Part shown: piece after piece, positions 37,411 to 48,275 of the stretch | How positions within the stretch are numbered: position 1 is the stretch's first letter | Layout: the number at the start of each line of letters is the position of its first letter | Notes under the pieces: model-generated | The model's input: only the letters and a program-made list of their open reading frames with translations | Told to the model about the DNA's origin: nothing | Database searches by the model: none | Source of the DNA: Micavibrio sp. | GTDB lineage: Bacteria; Pseudomonadota; Alphaproteobacteria; Micavibrionales; UBA2020 | Length of the DNA: 64,000 bases | Assembly: GCA_028283745.1 (NCBI GenBank) | Contig: JAPWJZ010000009.1 | Coordinates: 248,001 to 312,000, forward strand | Direction of reading: 5' to 3' | Made by a program: the position numbers and the translations under genes

Positions 37411-37440
37411 AAAGGGTCCGGCGTAACGCGCGGACCCTTT
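37411..37440 (-). terminator. Hairpin downstream of rpsU
   Basis: AAAGGGTCCG-gcgtaacgcg-CGGACCCTTT. Confidence 0.6.
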
Positions 37441-37473
37441 GTTTTAGTTCAAGCGGTGATCGATAATGTCAAA

Positions 37474-37689
37474 TCACTCGCCGTCGCGCTCTTTGCGTTT
37501 GCGCTCGAGCTTACGATGGCGTCTGACTGCTTCCGACTTCTCGCGGGCCTTCTTCACAGAAGGCTTTTCATAGTGGCGGCGAAGTTTCATTTCGCGGAAG
37601 AGACCTTCACGCTGCATTTTTTTCTTCAATGCGCGCAAAGCCTGATCGACGTTGTTATCGCGTACGATGACCTGTACGATGGTAATCAC
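37474..37689 (-). CDS. rpsU: 30S ribosomal protein bS21
   Basis: [50 protein letters not shown]. Confidence 0.97.
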   Translation of the reverse strand: MITIVQVIVRDNNVDQALRALKKKMQREGLFREMKLRRHYEKPSVKKAREKSEAVRRHRKLERKRKERDGE

Positions 37690-38006
37690 CCCTTCCCAAT
37701 ATCGCTATCTTGTTAATCCGTAAAGTGGAGCAAGTTGTAACACAAGGCGGGAAGACAGGGGAAGCATTATCTTCGGCCCTTTTGGCCCGCACTGCCACGC
37801 GCTGGCATGGTGCATCGCAGCACAATAAACATGCTCAAAGGCTTGAAATTTCGCAGTTTTTTAATGCTTTTTTATGGCAACTTTGAACGAAATTAAGTTG
37901 CGCACAGGGGGTGCGGACACTACCTTAACTTTTATCGGAAGAATCACGAATAACAGCGGCACGCCCAAACCGATTCAGGAGGGCTGCCGGATAAGGGGTA
38001 CGGGCG

Positions 38007-41000
38007 ATGCGGGACGCGGTCACTCTGGACGACAAATACACCGAGACATCGGGACGTATTTATTTGAACGGCATGCACGCGCTGGTGCGCATCCCCCTGA
38101 TGCAGTTCGAGCTGGATCGCGCCGCCGGCCTTAAAACCGCAACCTTCATTTCCGGCTATCGCGGTTCGCCGCTGGGCGGGCTTGACCAGGCCCTCGCCGC
38201 TGCAAAAAAATTTACCGGTCCGCATGAAATCAAGTTCGTGCCCGCCGTCAACGAAGACCTTGGCGCCACCGCCGTCTGGGGCAGCCAGCAGCTGAACCTT
38301 GGCCCCGGCTCCCGCTACGATGGCATCGTCGGCATGTGGTACGGCAAGGGCCCGGGCGTTGACCGCTCCATCGACGTATTGAAGCACGCGAACGCCGCAG
38401 GATCATCGAAGCACGGCGGCGTGCTGGCGCTGGCGGGGGATGACCACGCCTGCAAATCTTCCACCTTCCCGCACCAGTCGGAACAGGCGTTTATGCACGC
38501 CATGATCCCCGTGCTGCACCCCGCCGGCATTGACGATGCGCTGAACCTTGGCCTGCACGGCATTGCCATGAGCCGCTATTCCGGCGCGTGGACGGCGTTT
38601 AAAGTGATTTCCGATTTCGCGGACAGTTCGGCCTCCGTCAATACCGACCCGTTTGCGCTCACCTTCAACCGCCCGACCGATTTCGAGATGCCGAAAGACG
38701 GCCTCAACATCCGCTGGTATGACCCGCCCGTGGCGCAGGAAGAGCGCCTTGTGAACTGGAAGCTGCCGGCAGCACAGGCCTATGCCCGCGCCAACGGCCT
38801 TGACCGCCTGACGCTGAACCCCGCCAAAAAGCGCATCGCCATTGTCGCGACCGGCAAGGCGTGGATGGACACGATGCAGGCGCTTGACGACCTCGGCATC
38901 CCCAAAAAACGCGCCGAGGAAATGGGCATTGCGGTTTATAAAGTCGCCCTCGTCTGGCCGCTGGAGCCGCAGGGCATCCTGCGCCTTGCATCCGAAGTTG
39001 AAGAGCTTTTCGTTGTCGAAGAAAAACGCGGCGTGATTGAAGAGCAGATCAAGAAATACCTGTTCAACCTGCCCGCTGATAAGCGCCCGCGCGTGACCGG
39101 TAAAACAGATGAGCGCGGCGCGCCCCTGCTGCCCGAAACCTATGAACTGTCGCCGGGCCAGATTGCCGATGCGCTGCTGAAGCGCCTTGCCCCCTTGACC
39201 GATACGTCGTCGTTCACCGACCGCATGGCGATCATCCACAAAAACTTCGACCTGAAGGGCCAGCCCTCCCCCGTTGTGCGCATGCCGTGGTATTGCTCGG
39301 GCTGCCCGCACAACACCTCGACTGTCGTGCCGGAAGGCTCGCGCGCCCTTGCGGGCATTGGCTGCCATTACATGGCGATGTGGATGGACCGCTCCACCTA
39401 CATGTTCACCCAAATGGGCGGCGAGGGCGTGCCGTGGGTGGGCCAGCAACCGTTTACGGATGAAAAACACGTTTTCTCAAACCTTGGGGACGGCACGTAT
39501 TTCCACTCCGGCCTGCTTGCCATTCGCCAGTCCATCGCGGCGAAAAGCAACATCACCTATAAAATTCTTTATAACGACGCCGTCGCCATGACGGGCGGGC
39601 AGCCGGTTGACGGGCAACTGACCGTGCCGATGGTGGCGCATCAGGTCTATGCCGAAGGCGCAAAGACCATCTACATCGTCTCGGACGAGCCGTGGAAATA
39701 CACCAACCGCAGCGAATTCCCGCCGGGCATCATCATCGACCACCGCGACAACCTTGACCAGATTCAACGCACGCTGCGCGAAACGCCCGGCGTCACCATC
39801 ATGATTTACGACCAGACCTGCGCCGCCGAAAAACGCCGCCGCCGCAAGCGCGGCCTGATGGAAGACCCCGCAAAACGCGTCATCGTCAACGAACGCGCCT
39901 GTGAAGGCTGCGGCGACTGCGGCAAAAAATCCAACTGCCTGTCGATCGCGCCGGTTGAAACCGAATTCGGCCGCAAGCGCCAGATTGACCAATCGACCTG
40001 CAATAAGGACTTTTCCTGCGTGAAAGGCTTCTGCCCCAGCTTCGTCACCGTGCTGGGCGGCGGCCTGAAAAAGCCGGAAGTCGCCAAAGTCGGCGACGAT
40101 GTTGCCGATTTCTTCAAGGCAATGCCAAGCCCCGTTATTCAGGAGATGACCTCACCCGTCGCCATTCTCGTTACCGGCGTTGGCGGCACGGGCATCGTCA
40201 CCATCGGCGCGATCATCGCCATGGCGGCGCACATTGAAAACAAGGGCGCGACCACCATGGACCAGACCGGCCTTGCGCAAAAAGGCGGCGCGGTCACCAG
40301 CCACATCCGCATTGCGAAAACACCGGAAGATATCAACACCGTGCGCATCGGCATTGCCGGCGCAGACGTTATCATCGGCGCGGACATGCTGGTGACGGCG
40401 GACGGCGACTGCCTCTCCAAAATCCGCCCCGCCGGCACGATGGAGAAGGAAACCAAGGTTATCCTCAATACCCAGAAAACCCAGACGGGCGAATTCACCC
40501 GCAAGGCGGACTGGAACATTCCCGGCAAGCAGGTCGTTTCCTCCATCGCCAACATGTGCGGCGATAAAAACCTGGTGACGCTGGAAGCGACGCAAATCGC
40601 CACCGCACTGTCGGGCGATTCCATTGCGACCAACATGTTCATGCTCGGCTTTGCATGGCAGAAGGGTTATATTCCCCTGTCCGAAGCTGCGCTGATGAAG
40701 GCGATCGAGCTGAACGGCGTGGGCGTGAAAATGAACCAGCAGGCCTTTGCGTGGGGCCGCCGCGCCGCCTGGAACCTTGAAAAGGTGCAGGAACTCTCCA
40801 TGCCGAAAAAAACGGCCGATGGCTCAGACCGCCACCGCCAGATCTCAACGACGCTCGAAGAAGTTATCGACCGCCGCATGATGTCGCTGACCGGCTACCA
40901 GAACAGCAGCTACGCTGACAAATACAAAAAGCTGGTGGACGCTGTGCGTGAAGCGGAAATCCGCGTGCGCGGCAACCCCGGCAAGCTCACCGAAACGGTG

Positions 41001-41513
41001 GCGCGCTATTACTACAAACTAATGGCATATAAAGACGAATATGAAGTCGCGCGGCTTTACACCGACGGGCAGTTTCTCTCGCAGCTCAAAAATACGTTTG
41101 AAGGAGATGTGAAGCTGAAGTTCAACCTGGCGCCGCCGCTGCTGGCAAAACGCGACCCCGTAACCGGCCAGCTGCAGAAAATGGAATTCGGCCAGTGGAT
41201 TCTGCCGCTGTTCCGCGTCATGGCAAAAATGAAACCCTTGCGCGGCACGCCGCTGGATATTTTCGGCTATACCGCCGAACGCAAGATGGAACGCCAGCTG
41301 ATCACCGACTATAAAAACACCATCAAGGACCTGCTGCAAAAGCTGGATAACCGCAACTACAGCTTCGCCTGCGACATCGCCGCCATTCCGGAGCATATCC
41401 GCGGATACGGTCATGTGAAGGAAGACCACCTGAAAAAGGCCAAGCTGGCCGAAGCCGATTTGCTGGTGAAATTCAACAACCCGCCTGCGCCGGAGCAGAA
41501 AAAGGCCGCCTGA
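38007..41513 (+). CDS. Fused indolepyruvate ferredoxin oxidoreductase
   Basis: 1168 aa; TATFISGYRGSPLGGLDQAL; PWYCSGCPHNTSTVVPEGSRALAGIGCHYMA; Fe-S CEGCGDCGKKSNC; gamma-like domain LVTGVGGTGIVTIGAI. Confidence 0.95.
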   Translation: MRDAVTLDDKYTETSGRIYLNGMHALVRIPLMQFELDRAAGLKTATFISGYRGSPLGGLDQALAAAKKFTGPHEIKFVPAVNEDLGATAVWGSQQLNLGPGSRYDGIVGMWYGKGPGVDRSIDVLKHANAAGSSKHGGVLALAGDDHACKSSTFPHQSEQAFMHAMIPVLHPAGIDDALNLGLHGIAMSRYSGAWTAFKVISDFADSSASVNTDPFALTFNRPTDFEMPKDGLNIRWYDPPVAQEERLVNWKLPAAQAYARANGLDRLTLNPAKKRIAIVATGKAWMDTMQALDDLGIPKKRAEEMGIAVYKVALVWPLEPQGILRLASEVEELFVVEEKRGVIEEQIKKYLFNLPADKRPRVTGKTDERGAPLLPETYELSPGQIADALLKRLAPLTDTSSFTDRMAIIHKNFDLKGQPSPVVRMPWYCSGCPHNTSTVVPEGSRALAGIGCHYMAMWMDRSTYMFTQMGGEGVPWVGQQPFTDEKHVFSNLGDGTYFHSGLLAIRQSIAAKSNITYKILYNDAVAMTGGQPVDGQLTVPMVAHQVYAEGAKTIYIVSDEPWKYTNRSEFPPGIIIDHRDNLDQIQRTLRETPGVTIMIYDQTCAAEKRRRRKRGLMEDPAKRVIVNERACEGCGDCGKKSNCLSIAPVETEFGRKRQIDQSTCNKDFSCVKGFCPSFVTVLGGGLKKPEVAKVGDDVADFFKAMPSPVIQEMTSPVAILVTGVGGTGIVTIGAIIAMAAHIENKGATTMDQTGLAQKGGAVTSHIRIAKTPEDINTVRIGIAGADVIIGADMLVTADGDCLSKIRPAGTMEKETKVILNTQKTQTGEFTRKADWNIPGKQVVSSIANMCGDKNLVTLEATQIATALSGDSIATNMFMLGFAWQKGYIPLSEAALMKAIELNGVGVKMNQQAFAWGRRAAWNLEKVQELSMPKKTADGSDRHRQISTTLEEVIDRRMMSLTGYQNSSYADKYKKLVDAVREAEIRVRGNPGKLTETVARYYYKLMAYKDEYEVARLYTDGQFLSQLKNTFEGDVKLKFNLAPPLLAKRDPVTGQLQKMEFGQWILPLFRVMAKMKPLRGTPLDIFGYTAERKMERQLITDYKNTIKDLLQKLDNRNYSFACDIAAIPEHIRGYGHVKEDHLKKAKLAEADLLVKFNNPPAPEQKKAA

Positions 41514-41635
41514 TACTGTTCACGCGGAACTCTTTTTCGCCTGCTGTCATTGGATTAACGCCGGGTATTTCCTGCAAGGGAAATACCCGGCAGTTTCCGC
41601 GTGCCTTTTCAGGGGCTAACGGCAAGGAGCAGGCC

Positions 41636-42007
41636 ATGAAGAACAGCAAAACCTACATTATTGCCGCAGGCGTTGCGCTGCTACTGGTGACCACCGCAGG
41701 GGCCAGCGTTTACCTGACAAAGCAAAGCCTGCTGCCGCAAACCGCCAGCAGCCATTCCAGCCGCAAGCAGACTTCCGACATTGTCTGGAACGACCGCGTC
41801 GTGGCCGAAAAACGCGCGCAAGCCGTGCCAGCCTGCGATGATGGCAACATTGCCGGCAAAGCCGTTGGCGGCGTGGGCGGCGGCGTGCTGGGCAGCCTTG
41901 CTGGCAAGGGCCATGGCAAAACCGCCACGACCATTGCGGGTACGCTGGGCGGCGCTTACCTTGGCGGTGAAGCCATTCCCTTGAAAAACGTCACGTGCGC
42001 TAAATAA
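41636..42007 (+). CDS. Glycine-zipper 2TM-type membrane/lipoprotein-like protein
   Basis: N-terminal TM; IAGKAVGGVGGGVLGSLAGKGHGKTATTIAGTLGGAYLGGEA. Confidence 0.75.
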   Translation: MKNSKTYIIAAGVALLLVTTAGASVYLTKQSLLPQTASSHSSRKQTSDIVWNDRVVAEKRAQAVPACDDGNIAGKAVGGVGGGVLGSLAGKGHGKTATTIAGTLGGAYLGGEAIPLKNVTCAK

Positions 42008-42013
42008 TTGCGA

Positions 42014-42250
42014 TCACAACGTGCGCAGGTGTACCTGCCAGCCTTCGGTTGATTCCAGCGGCACAGCGCCCTGCCCGCTGGCATAAGGCGATGCGTAGTT
42101 TGCGTCGGCATGGGCTGCCTGCTCCAGGCTTTCACTGGTAAAGCCGGTGGCCGCGCAAAAGAGCAGCGGCACCGCAACGCCCAGCGACACTACCGAATGC
42201 AGCGCGTAGTCTTTGTAGTCTTTCAGGTGAAAGTCCTTGAGATGTGTCAT
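42014..42250 (-). CDS. Small hypothetical protein with one hydrophobic segment
   Basis: 78 aa; YKDYALHSVVSLGVAVPLLFCAATGFTS. Confidence 0.45.
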   Translation of the reverse strand: MTHLKDFHLKDYKDYALHSVVSLGVAVPLLFCAATGFTSESLEQAAHADANYASPYASGQGAVPLESTEGWQVHLRTL

Positions 42251-42423
42251 GTTAGAACGCCTTTTTTTCTTTGTGTTTTTGCGTTCCCCCGGCAGTCCTA
42301 GCGCGAATAAAAAACCGGCGCGCCAGCGTTCATACTTTCAGTATAACGCGGGCGTGTTTAACGTCCGTTTAAAAATGCTTAAAACTTGAGCTAAAAAGGT
42401 TAAGGACCGTGGCAGCCCGCCCC

Positions 42424-44040
42424 TTAAGCCGCGACGCTTCCGGCAACTTCTATGTTCAGCGCCGCCGCAATCAACGCGCGGGTATAATCGTGCTGCGGCT
42501 GTTCAAACACCTGTTGGGTGGGGCCTTTTTCAACTACCTGCCCGTTACGCATCACAATTACATCATGCGCCATGGCACGCACCACGCGCAGGTCATGGCT
42601 GATGAACATATAAGCAAGGTTATGATCGCGCTGCAATTTCCGCAGCAGCTCCACAATCTGCGCCTGCACCGACATGTCAAGCGCTGATGTCGGCTCATCC
42701 AGAATGACGAATTTAGGGCTCAGCACCATGGCACGTGCAATGGCAATGCGCTGGCGCTGCCCGCCCGAAAATTCATGCGGGTAACGGTGGCGCGTTTCGG
42801 GGTCAAGCCCCACTTCGCGCAAGGCCGCAATCACCTTCGCTTCACGTTCTGCCGCCGTCAGCTTGGGGAAGTGGACCAGCAGCCCTTCCTCCACAATCTG
42901 CGATACAGCAAGGCGCGGCGAGAGCGAACCGTAAGGGTCCTGAAACACCACCTGCATATCCGCCCGCATGGCGCGAATATCTGCGGCGGAAAGTTTTGAC
43001 AGGTCCTGGCCTTCAAATTCCACCAGTCCCTGGCTTTGCAGGAGACGCAGAATGGCAAGCCCCAGCGTCGTCTTGCCGGAACCTGACTCGCCAACCACGC
43101 CGACCGTCTGGCCGGGCCGCAGCGTAAGGCTGATGCCGTCAACCGCCCGCACATAATCCGTCGTGCGGCGGAAAATGCCGGTTTTAACGGGGAAGTGAAC
43201 TTTTAAATCCTCCGCCTTCAAAATCGGCGCTGTTGCGGGGTCAAACGGCTGCGGGGTGCCCTTCGGCTGCGCAGCCAGCAGCATTTTGGTGTAGTCGTGC
43301 TGCGGGTTTGCGAACAGCTGCGCCGTTACCGCCGTTTCAACGATTTCGCCGTGGTACATGACCGCAACGCGCGTTGCCATTTTCCGCACAATGCTAAGGT
43401 CATGCGTAATCAGCATCACCGCCATGCCAAGCTTTTGCTGCAGTTCAGCCAGCAGTTTCAGCAATTGCGCCTGCACGGTTACGTCAACAGCGGTGGTCGG
43501 TTCATCGGCAATCAGAATATCGGGTTCATTCGCAAGCGCCATGGCAATCATCACGCGCTGGCGCTGGCCGCCTGAAAGTTCGTGCGGGAAGGCATTCAGG
43601 CGGCCGGTCAGGCGCGACAGGCCGACAAGCTCCAGCAATTCAATCACGCGCGCGCGCGCCTTGTCCGGCGGCATTTTTTTGTGCAGGAACAGCACTTCGC
43701 TAATCTGCCGCTCGATGCTGTGCAGCGGGTTGAGCGAGGTCATGGGTTCCTGGAAAATCATTGCGATTTTATTGCCGCGGATGGCCCGCAGCTTGGCATC
43801 GGACGCGCCCATCAGTTCTTCACCCTTGAAAGTGATGGAACCGCTGGGGTGCCGCGCCGTGGGGTACGGCAGCAATTGCAGCACCGACAATGCCGTCACC
43901 GACTTGCCGGAGCCGGATTCCCCCACCACCGCCAGTGTTTCGCCCTTTTCGATGGAGAAGGAAATATTCTTTACTGCGTTCATGACGGACTTGCCGTTGA
44001 CGAAATCGACCGAAAGATTTTTGATGTCGAGCAAAGCCAT
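42424..44040 (-). CDS. yejF: Fused ABC transporter ATP-binding protein, YejF-type
   Basis: Two ABC cassettes (GESGSGKSVTALS / GESGSGKTTLGLA; LSGGQRQRVMIAMAL / FSGGQRQRIAIARAM). Confidence 0.9.
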   Translation of the reverse strand: MALLDIKNLSVDFVNGKSVMNAVKNISFSIEKGETLAVVGESGSGKSVTALSVLQLLPYPTARHPSGSITFKGEELMGASDAKLRAIRGNKIAMIFQEPMTSLNPLHSIERQISEVLFLHKKMPPDKARARVIELLELVGLSRLTGRLNAFPHELSGGQRQRVMIAMALANEPDILIADEPTTAVDVTVQAQLLKLLAELQQKLGMAVMLITHDLSIVRKMATRVAVMYHGEIVETAVTAQLFANPQHDYTKMLLAAQPKGTPQPFDPATAPILKAEDLKVHFPVKTGIFRRTTDYVRAVDGISLTLRPGQTVGVVGESGSGKTTLGLAILRLLQSQGLVEFEGQDLSKLSAADIRAMRADMQVVFQDPYGSLSPRLAVSQIVEEGLLVHFPKLTAAEREAKVIAALREVGLDPETRHRYPHEFSGGQRQRIAIARAMVLSPKFVILDEPTSALDMSVQAQIVELLRKLQRDHNLAYMFISHDLRVVRAMAHDVIVMRNGQVVEKGPTQQVFEQPQHDYTRALIAAALNIEVAGSVAA

Positions 44041-44042
44041 GT

Positions 44043-45071
44043 TTATCCCCTGAAAATCTTGCGCGGGTCGAAGGCGTCGCGCACCGCTTCACCGACAAAG
44101 GTGACAAGGCTCAGCATAATCGCGAGCGAGAAGAAGGCCGTAATGCCCAGCCACGGCGCCTGCAGGTTGTTTTTTCCCTGCGACAGCAGCTCGCCCAGCG
44201 ACGGCGACCCCGGCGGCATGCCAAAGCCGAGGAAGTCGAGGCCCGTGAGCGTCGAAATAGACCCCGTCAATACAAACGGCATCATGGAAAGGGACGCAAC
44301 CATGGCGTTCGGCAGCGCGTGCTTGAACATGATGACCGGCGTCGTCACGCCCAGCGCCTTGGCGGCGCGGATATAATCAAGGTTGCGGGCCTTCAAAAAT
44401 TCTGCCCGCACAACATCCACCAGCGTCATCCACGAAAACAGCAGCATGAGGCCCAGCAGCGTAAAGAAACCCGGCGTAATTACGCTCGACATGATGATGA
44501 GCAGGAACAGCACCGGCATGCCGGACCAGATTTCAATGAAGCGCTGCGATAAAAGGTCGAATAACCCGCCGAGGTAGCCTTCCATTGCGCCGACCACCAT
44601 GCCCACCGCGCTGCCAAGCAGCGTGAGCGTGAGGCCGAACAGGATGGAGATACGAAAGCCGTAAATCAACCGCGCCAGCACATCCCTGCCCTGGTCGTCC
44701 GTGCCGAGCAGGTTTTCGGACGATGGCGGCGCGGGTGCGGGGACGGAAAGGTTATAGTTGATGGTCTGGTACGAATAGCGGATGGGCGGCCAGATCATCC
44801 AGCCCTTGTCGGTAATCAATTTTTGCACGACCGCATCGCGGTAATCCGCCTCCGTCTCGAATTCACCGCCAAAAGCGGTTTCGGGGTAGGACTTCAGGAT
44901 GGGAAAGTACAGTGCGTGATCGTAGCTGACGACGATGGGCTTATCATTCGCAATTACTTCCGCGCCGCAGCTGAACAGGAACAGCCAGACGAAAATCCAG
45001 AACGAATAATAACCGCGGCGGTTGCGCTTGAACTGCTGCAGGCGGCGCTGCGCGATGGGTGACAATGTCAT
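44043..45071 (-). CDS. yejE: Peptide ABC transporter permease, YejE-type
   Basis: ETAFGGEFETEADYRDAVVQKLITDKGWMIWPPIRYSYQTINYNL; LLGTDDQGRDVLARLIYGFRISILFG. Confidence 0.92.
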   Translation of the reverse strand: MTLSPIAQRRLQQFKRNRRGYYSFWIFVWLFLFSCGAEVIANDKPIVVSYDHALYFPILKSYPETAFGGEFETEADYRDAVVQKLITDKGWMIWPPIRYSYQTINYNLSVPAPAPPSSENLLGTDDQGRDVLARLIYGFRISILFGLTLTLLGSAVGMVVGAMEGYLGGLFDLLSQRFIEIWSGMPVLFLLIIMSSVITPGFFTLLGLMLLFSWMTLVDVVRAEFLKARNLDYIRAAKALGVTTPVIMFKHALPNAMVASLSMMPFVLTGSISTLTGLDFLGFGMPPGSPSLGELLSQGKNNLQAPWLGITAFFSLAIMLSLVTFVGEAVRDAFDPRKIFRG

Positions 45072-46186
45072 GACCGCCCCCCTTGTGCGTTGAAGTCGAT
45101 ACGCGGGTCAACCCATGTCATGGTAAGGTCGCTGACAAGCTTGATGAGGAAGCCGAGCAGCGTGAAAATATACAGCGTGCCGAACATGATGGGGTAATCG
45201 CGGTTTAACGCGGATTCAAAACCCAGCAGGCCCAGGCCATCAAGCGAGAATATGGTTTCGATCAGCAGCGAACCGGTGAGGAAAATACCCATCAAGGCCG
45301 CAGGGAAGCCCGCAATCACAATCAACATCGCGTTGCGGAAGACATGGCGGTATAGAATGCGGCCTTCCGGCAGGCCCTTTGCCCGCGCGGTCAGCACGTA
45401 TTGCTTGTTGATTTCCTCGAGGAAGGAGTTTTTGGTGAGGATGGTCAGGCCCGCAAAGCCGCTGATGGTCAGCGACAATACCGGCAGCGTCATATGCCAG
45501 AAATAATCAAGGATACGTCGTGGCCAGCTAAGGTCGCTCCAGTTATCCGACGTCAGGCCGCGCAGGGGGAAGATATTGAAATACTTGCCGCCCGCAAAAA
45601 CCACGATGAGGAAGATGGCAAAAAGGAAGCCCGGAATGGCATAACCCGCGATAATCATGCCGGAAGTCCAGATATCAAACGCCGTGCCATCCTTCACCGC
45701 CTTGCGAATGCCGAGGGGGATGGAGATGAGATACATCAGTAGCGTCGTCCACAGCCCGAGGGAGATGGAAACGGGCATTTTTTCCAGTACCAGCGCAATC
45801 ACGCTGCGGTCCTGGAAATAGCTTTGGCCGAAATCGAAGCAGAGATAGTTTTTCAGCATCAGGAAGAATCGCTCATGCAGCGGTTTATCAAAACCGAACT
45901 GCTTTTCGAGGCTTTTGACGAACTCGGGGTCTAGCCCCTGCGCGCCGCGGTACTTGCTGGCGCCGCTCGACATATTCATCTGCTGCACTTGCTGCGACTG
46001 CGCGCCGGTATCACCGCCGCCGCCGGAGAAACGCTGGGTTGCTGATGTGTCCATGCCCTGCAGCTTCGCAATCATCTGCTCCACAGGTCCGCCCGGGGCG
46101 ACCTGCACGATGAGGAAGTTAAGCAGGATGATGCCGAACAGCGTCGGTATCATCAGCAATATGCGGCGGAGGATATAGGCGGCCAC
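45068..46186 (-). CDS. yejB: Peptide ABC transporter permease, YejB-type
   Basis: AYILRRILLMIPTLFGIILLNFLIVQVAPGGPVEQMIAKLQG. Confidence 0.92.
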   Translation of the reverse strand: MAAYILRRILLMIPTLFGIILLNFLIVQVAPGGPVEQMIAKLQGMDTSATQRFSGGGGDTGAQSQQVQQMNMSSGASKYRGAQGLDPEFVKSLEKQFGFDKPLHERFFLMLKNYLCFDFGQSYFQDRSVIALVLEKMPVSISLGLWTTLLMYLISIPLGIRKAVKDGTAFDIWTSGMIIAGYAIPGFLFAIFLIVVFAGGKYFNIFPLRGLTSDNWSDLSWPRRILDYFWHMTLPVLSLTISGFAGLTILTKNSFLEEINKQYVLTARAKGLPEGRILYRHVFRNAMLIVIAGFPAALMGIFLTGSLLIETIFSLDGLGLLGFESALNRDYPIMFGTLYIFTLLGFLIKLVSDLTMTWVDPRIDFNAQGGRS

Positions 46187-46194
46187 GGCTGGTG

Positions 46195-48075
46195 TTATTC
46201 TTTCTTTGTCTCGGCTTTTCCGGCAACGGCGCCGGCTTTGGCAACATCAAACCACCACGTGTCAGGCACGCCGAGGCCGTATTTGGGGCTAACGGCGGGG
46301 CGGCTGAATTTGTCCCAATAGGCGACGCGATACGCATCGTAATACCATTGCGGAATGACGTAGTAGTTAAACAACAGCACGCGGTCGAGGGCGTGGCAGT
46401 AATCCAGCAGCTCCTGCCGTTCTTTGGCGGTGACGATTTTTTCGATCAGCGCGTCCACCACCGGGTTCTTGATGCCGATGATGTTGCTGCTGCCCTTCAC
46501 ATCCGCCTTTTCGCTGCCCCAGGAATCGCGCTGCTCGTTACCGGGCGACAGCGACTGGCGGAAAGTATTGACGGTCATGTCAAAATCAAAGCTGTCCATG
46601 CGGTTCTGGTACTGCGCGGTATCTACATTGCGCAAGGTTGCGGTGATGCCGAGCTTTTTGAGGTTGGCAATGAAGGGCGATGTCCAGCGCTCGAAAGCTT
46701 CGCTGTTGGTGAGGATTTCAAACTTGAAGGGCTGGCCATCCTTAGACAGCTGACCGTCCTTGCCCATCACCCAGCCGGCTTCCGCCAGCAATTGCTTGGC
46801 GGTTGTCAGGTTGGCGCGGATGTCGCTGCCCGAGCCGTTGGTGGCGGGGTTTTTATATTCGGCCGTGAAAACCTCATCCGGTATCTTGCCGCGGAATTGC
46901 TCGAGGATGGCAAGCTCATTGCCCTGCGGCAGGCCGCTGGCCGCAAGTTCGGAGTTTTCAAAGTAGCTATGAACGCGCTTGTAGGAGCCATAGGCGAATT
47001 GCTTGTTCGACCATTCAAAGTCGAAAGCGTAGTTGAGGGCATGTCGCACTTTGGGGTCCGCGAAAACGGTGCGGCGGGTGTTATAGGCGAAAGACTGCAT
47101 GCCTGCGGGCAGGCTATTCTTGATTTCTTCTTTCTTGATCAGCCCCTGTTGCACCGGCTTCTGGTTATATTCCGTCGCCCAGGACTTGGCGATATTTTCG
47201 GCGCGGAAGTCATAGCCGCCGGCGAAGAAGGCCTGCAGCAGCACGGTTTCATCGCGGTAAGTGTCGTACACAATCGTATCGAAATTATTCTGGCCCTTGT
47301 TGATGCCAAGGTTTTCCGCCCACCAGTTTTTTACGCGGGCATAGGTAATACGATGGCCTTTATCAACGGAGGCGATGGTATAGGAGCCGCTGCCGATGGG
47401 GAAATCCTGCAGGGTCGCGGCAAAGTCGCGCTTCTCCCAGAAGTGTTTCGGCAGCACGGGCATTTCACCCAAAATCAACGGCAGTTCGCGGTTACCCGCC
47501 ATAGCGAAGGTAAACTTCACGCGCGTCGGGCTTTCAGCCACGGCATCCTTCACGGCGCTGTAATAGGCCCGGTAAAACGGGTGGCCTTTTTCCATGAGCG
47601 TCTTGAAGGTGAAGACAACGTCATCCGCCGTCAGCGCAACGCCGTCGCTGAATTTTGCCTCGGGGCGCAGGTTGAAAACGACCCAGCTGCGGTCTTCCGG
47701 CATTTCAATGCTTTTGGCAATCTGGCCGTATTCGGTGAAGGCTTCATCATCCGACTTTGCCAGCAGCGTCTGGTAAATCATGCCAATGCCGGGCGCGGCA
47801 ACGCCCTTGATGATAAAGGAATTCAGGTTGTCGAAAGTGCCGGCAGCGGCAAGGTGAATGTCGCCGCCCTTCGGCGCATCGGGATTGGTGTAATCGAGGT
47901 GGTCGAAACCTTCGGCGTATTTAGGCGCGCCGTGCATGGCAAGCGCATGGACAGCCTTGGGTGCGTCTTCCGAATGCGCATTCACGGGCGCGAAGGCCAG
48001 CAGCGCTGCAACCGCAACGGCGGCGATGGGGAGGAAGCCCTTATAGGCAGGTTTGTCCGTGCGCGCGTTAGTCAT
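46195..48075 (-). CDS. yejA: Peptide ABC transporter substrate-binding protein, YejA-type
   Basis: Signal peptide; ALAMHGAPKYAEGFDHLDYTNPDAPKGGDIHLAAAGTFDNLNSFIIKG. Confidence 0.9.
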   Translation of the reverse strand: MTNARTDKPAYKGFLPIAAVAVAALLAFAPVNAHSEDAPKAVHALAMHGAPKYAEGFDHLDYTNPDAPKGGDIHLAAAGTFDNLNSFIIKGVAAPGIGMIYQTLLAKSDDEAFTEYGQIAKSIEMPEDRSWVVFNLRPEAKFSDGVALTADDVVFTFKTLMEKGHPFYRAYYSAVKDAVAESPTRVKFTFAMAGNRELPLILGEMPVLPKHFWEKRDFAATLQDFPIGSGSYTIASVDKGHRITYARVKNWWAENLGINKGQNNFDTIVYDTYRDETVLLQAFFAGGYDFRAENIAKSWATEYNQKPVQQGLIKKEEIKNSLPAGMQSFAYNTRRTVFADPKVRHALNYAFDFEWSNKQFAYGSYKRVHSYFENSELAASGLPQGNELAILEQFRGKIPDEVFTAEYKNPATNGSGSDIRANLTTAKQLLAEAGWVMGKDGQLSKDGQPFKFEILTNSEAFERWTSPFIANLKKLGITATLRNVDTAQYQNRMDSFDFDMTVNTFRQSLSPGNEQRDSWGSEKADVKGSSNIIGIKNPVVDALIEKIVTAKERQELLDYCHALDRVLLFNYYVIPQWYYDAYRVAYWDKFSRPAVSPKYGLGVPDTWWFDVAKAGAVAGKAETKKE

Positions 48076-48214
48076 AAGAATCTCCTGATATTCCAAAGGG
48101 TTAACCTTGCCCTGCCGACAGTCACTATAGCGGGTTTAACCGCCATATCGCAAGCCCTGCAGGCATGATCTTTGCGCAATGTTTATGCAGCGTTTACACG
48201 GCAAAAAAGCGCCC

Positions 48215-48260
48215 AAAAAGAAACCGCCGGGCTTCTAACCCGGCGGTTTCTTTTTTTTTT
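48215..48260 (-). terminator. Terminator downstream of DotA/TraY paralogue A
   Basis: AAAAAGAAACCGCCGGG-cttctaa-CCCGGCGGTTTCTTTTT long inverted repeat. Confidence 0.8.
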
Positions 48261-48275
48261 GAAGATATTCTGTTC

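Noticed and set aside
46192-48168. 658 aa plus-strand ORF antisense to yejA
   Set aside because: Shadow frame; the minus strand encodes an unmistakable YejA-type protein
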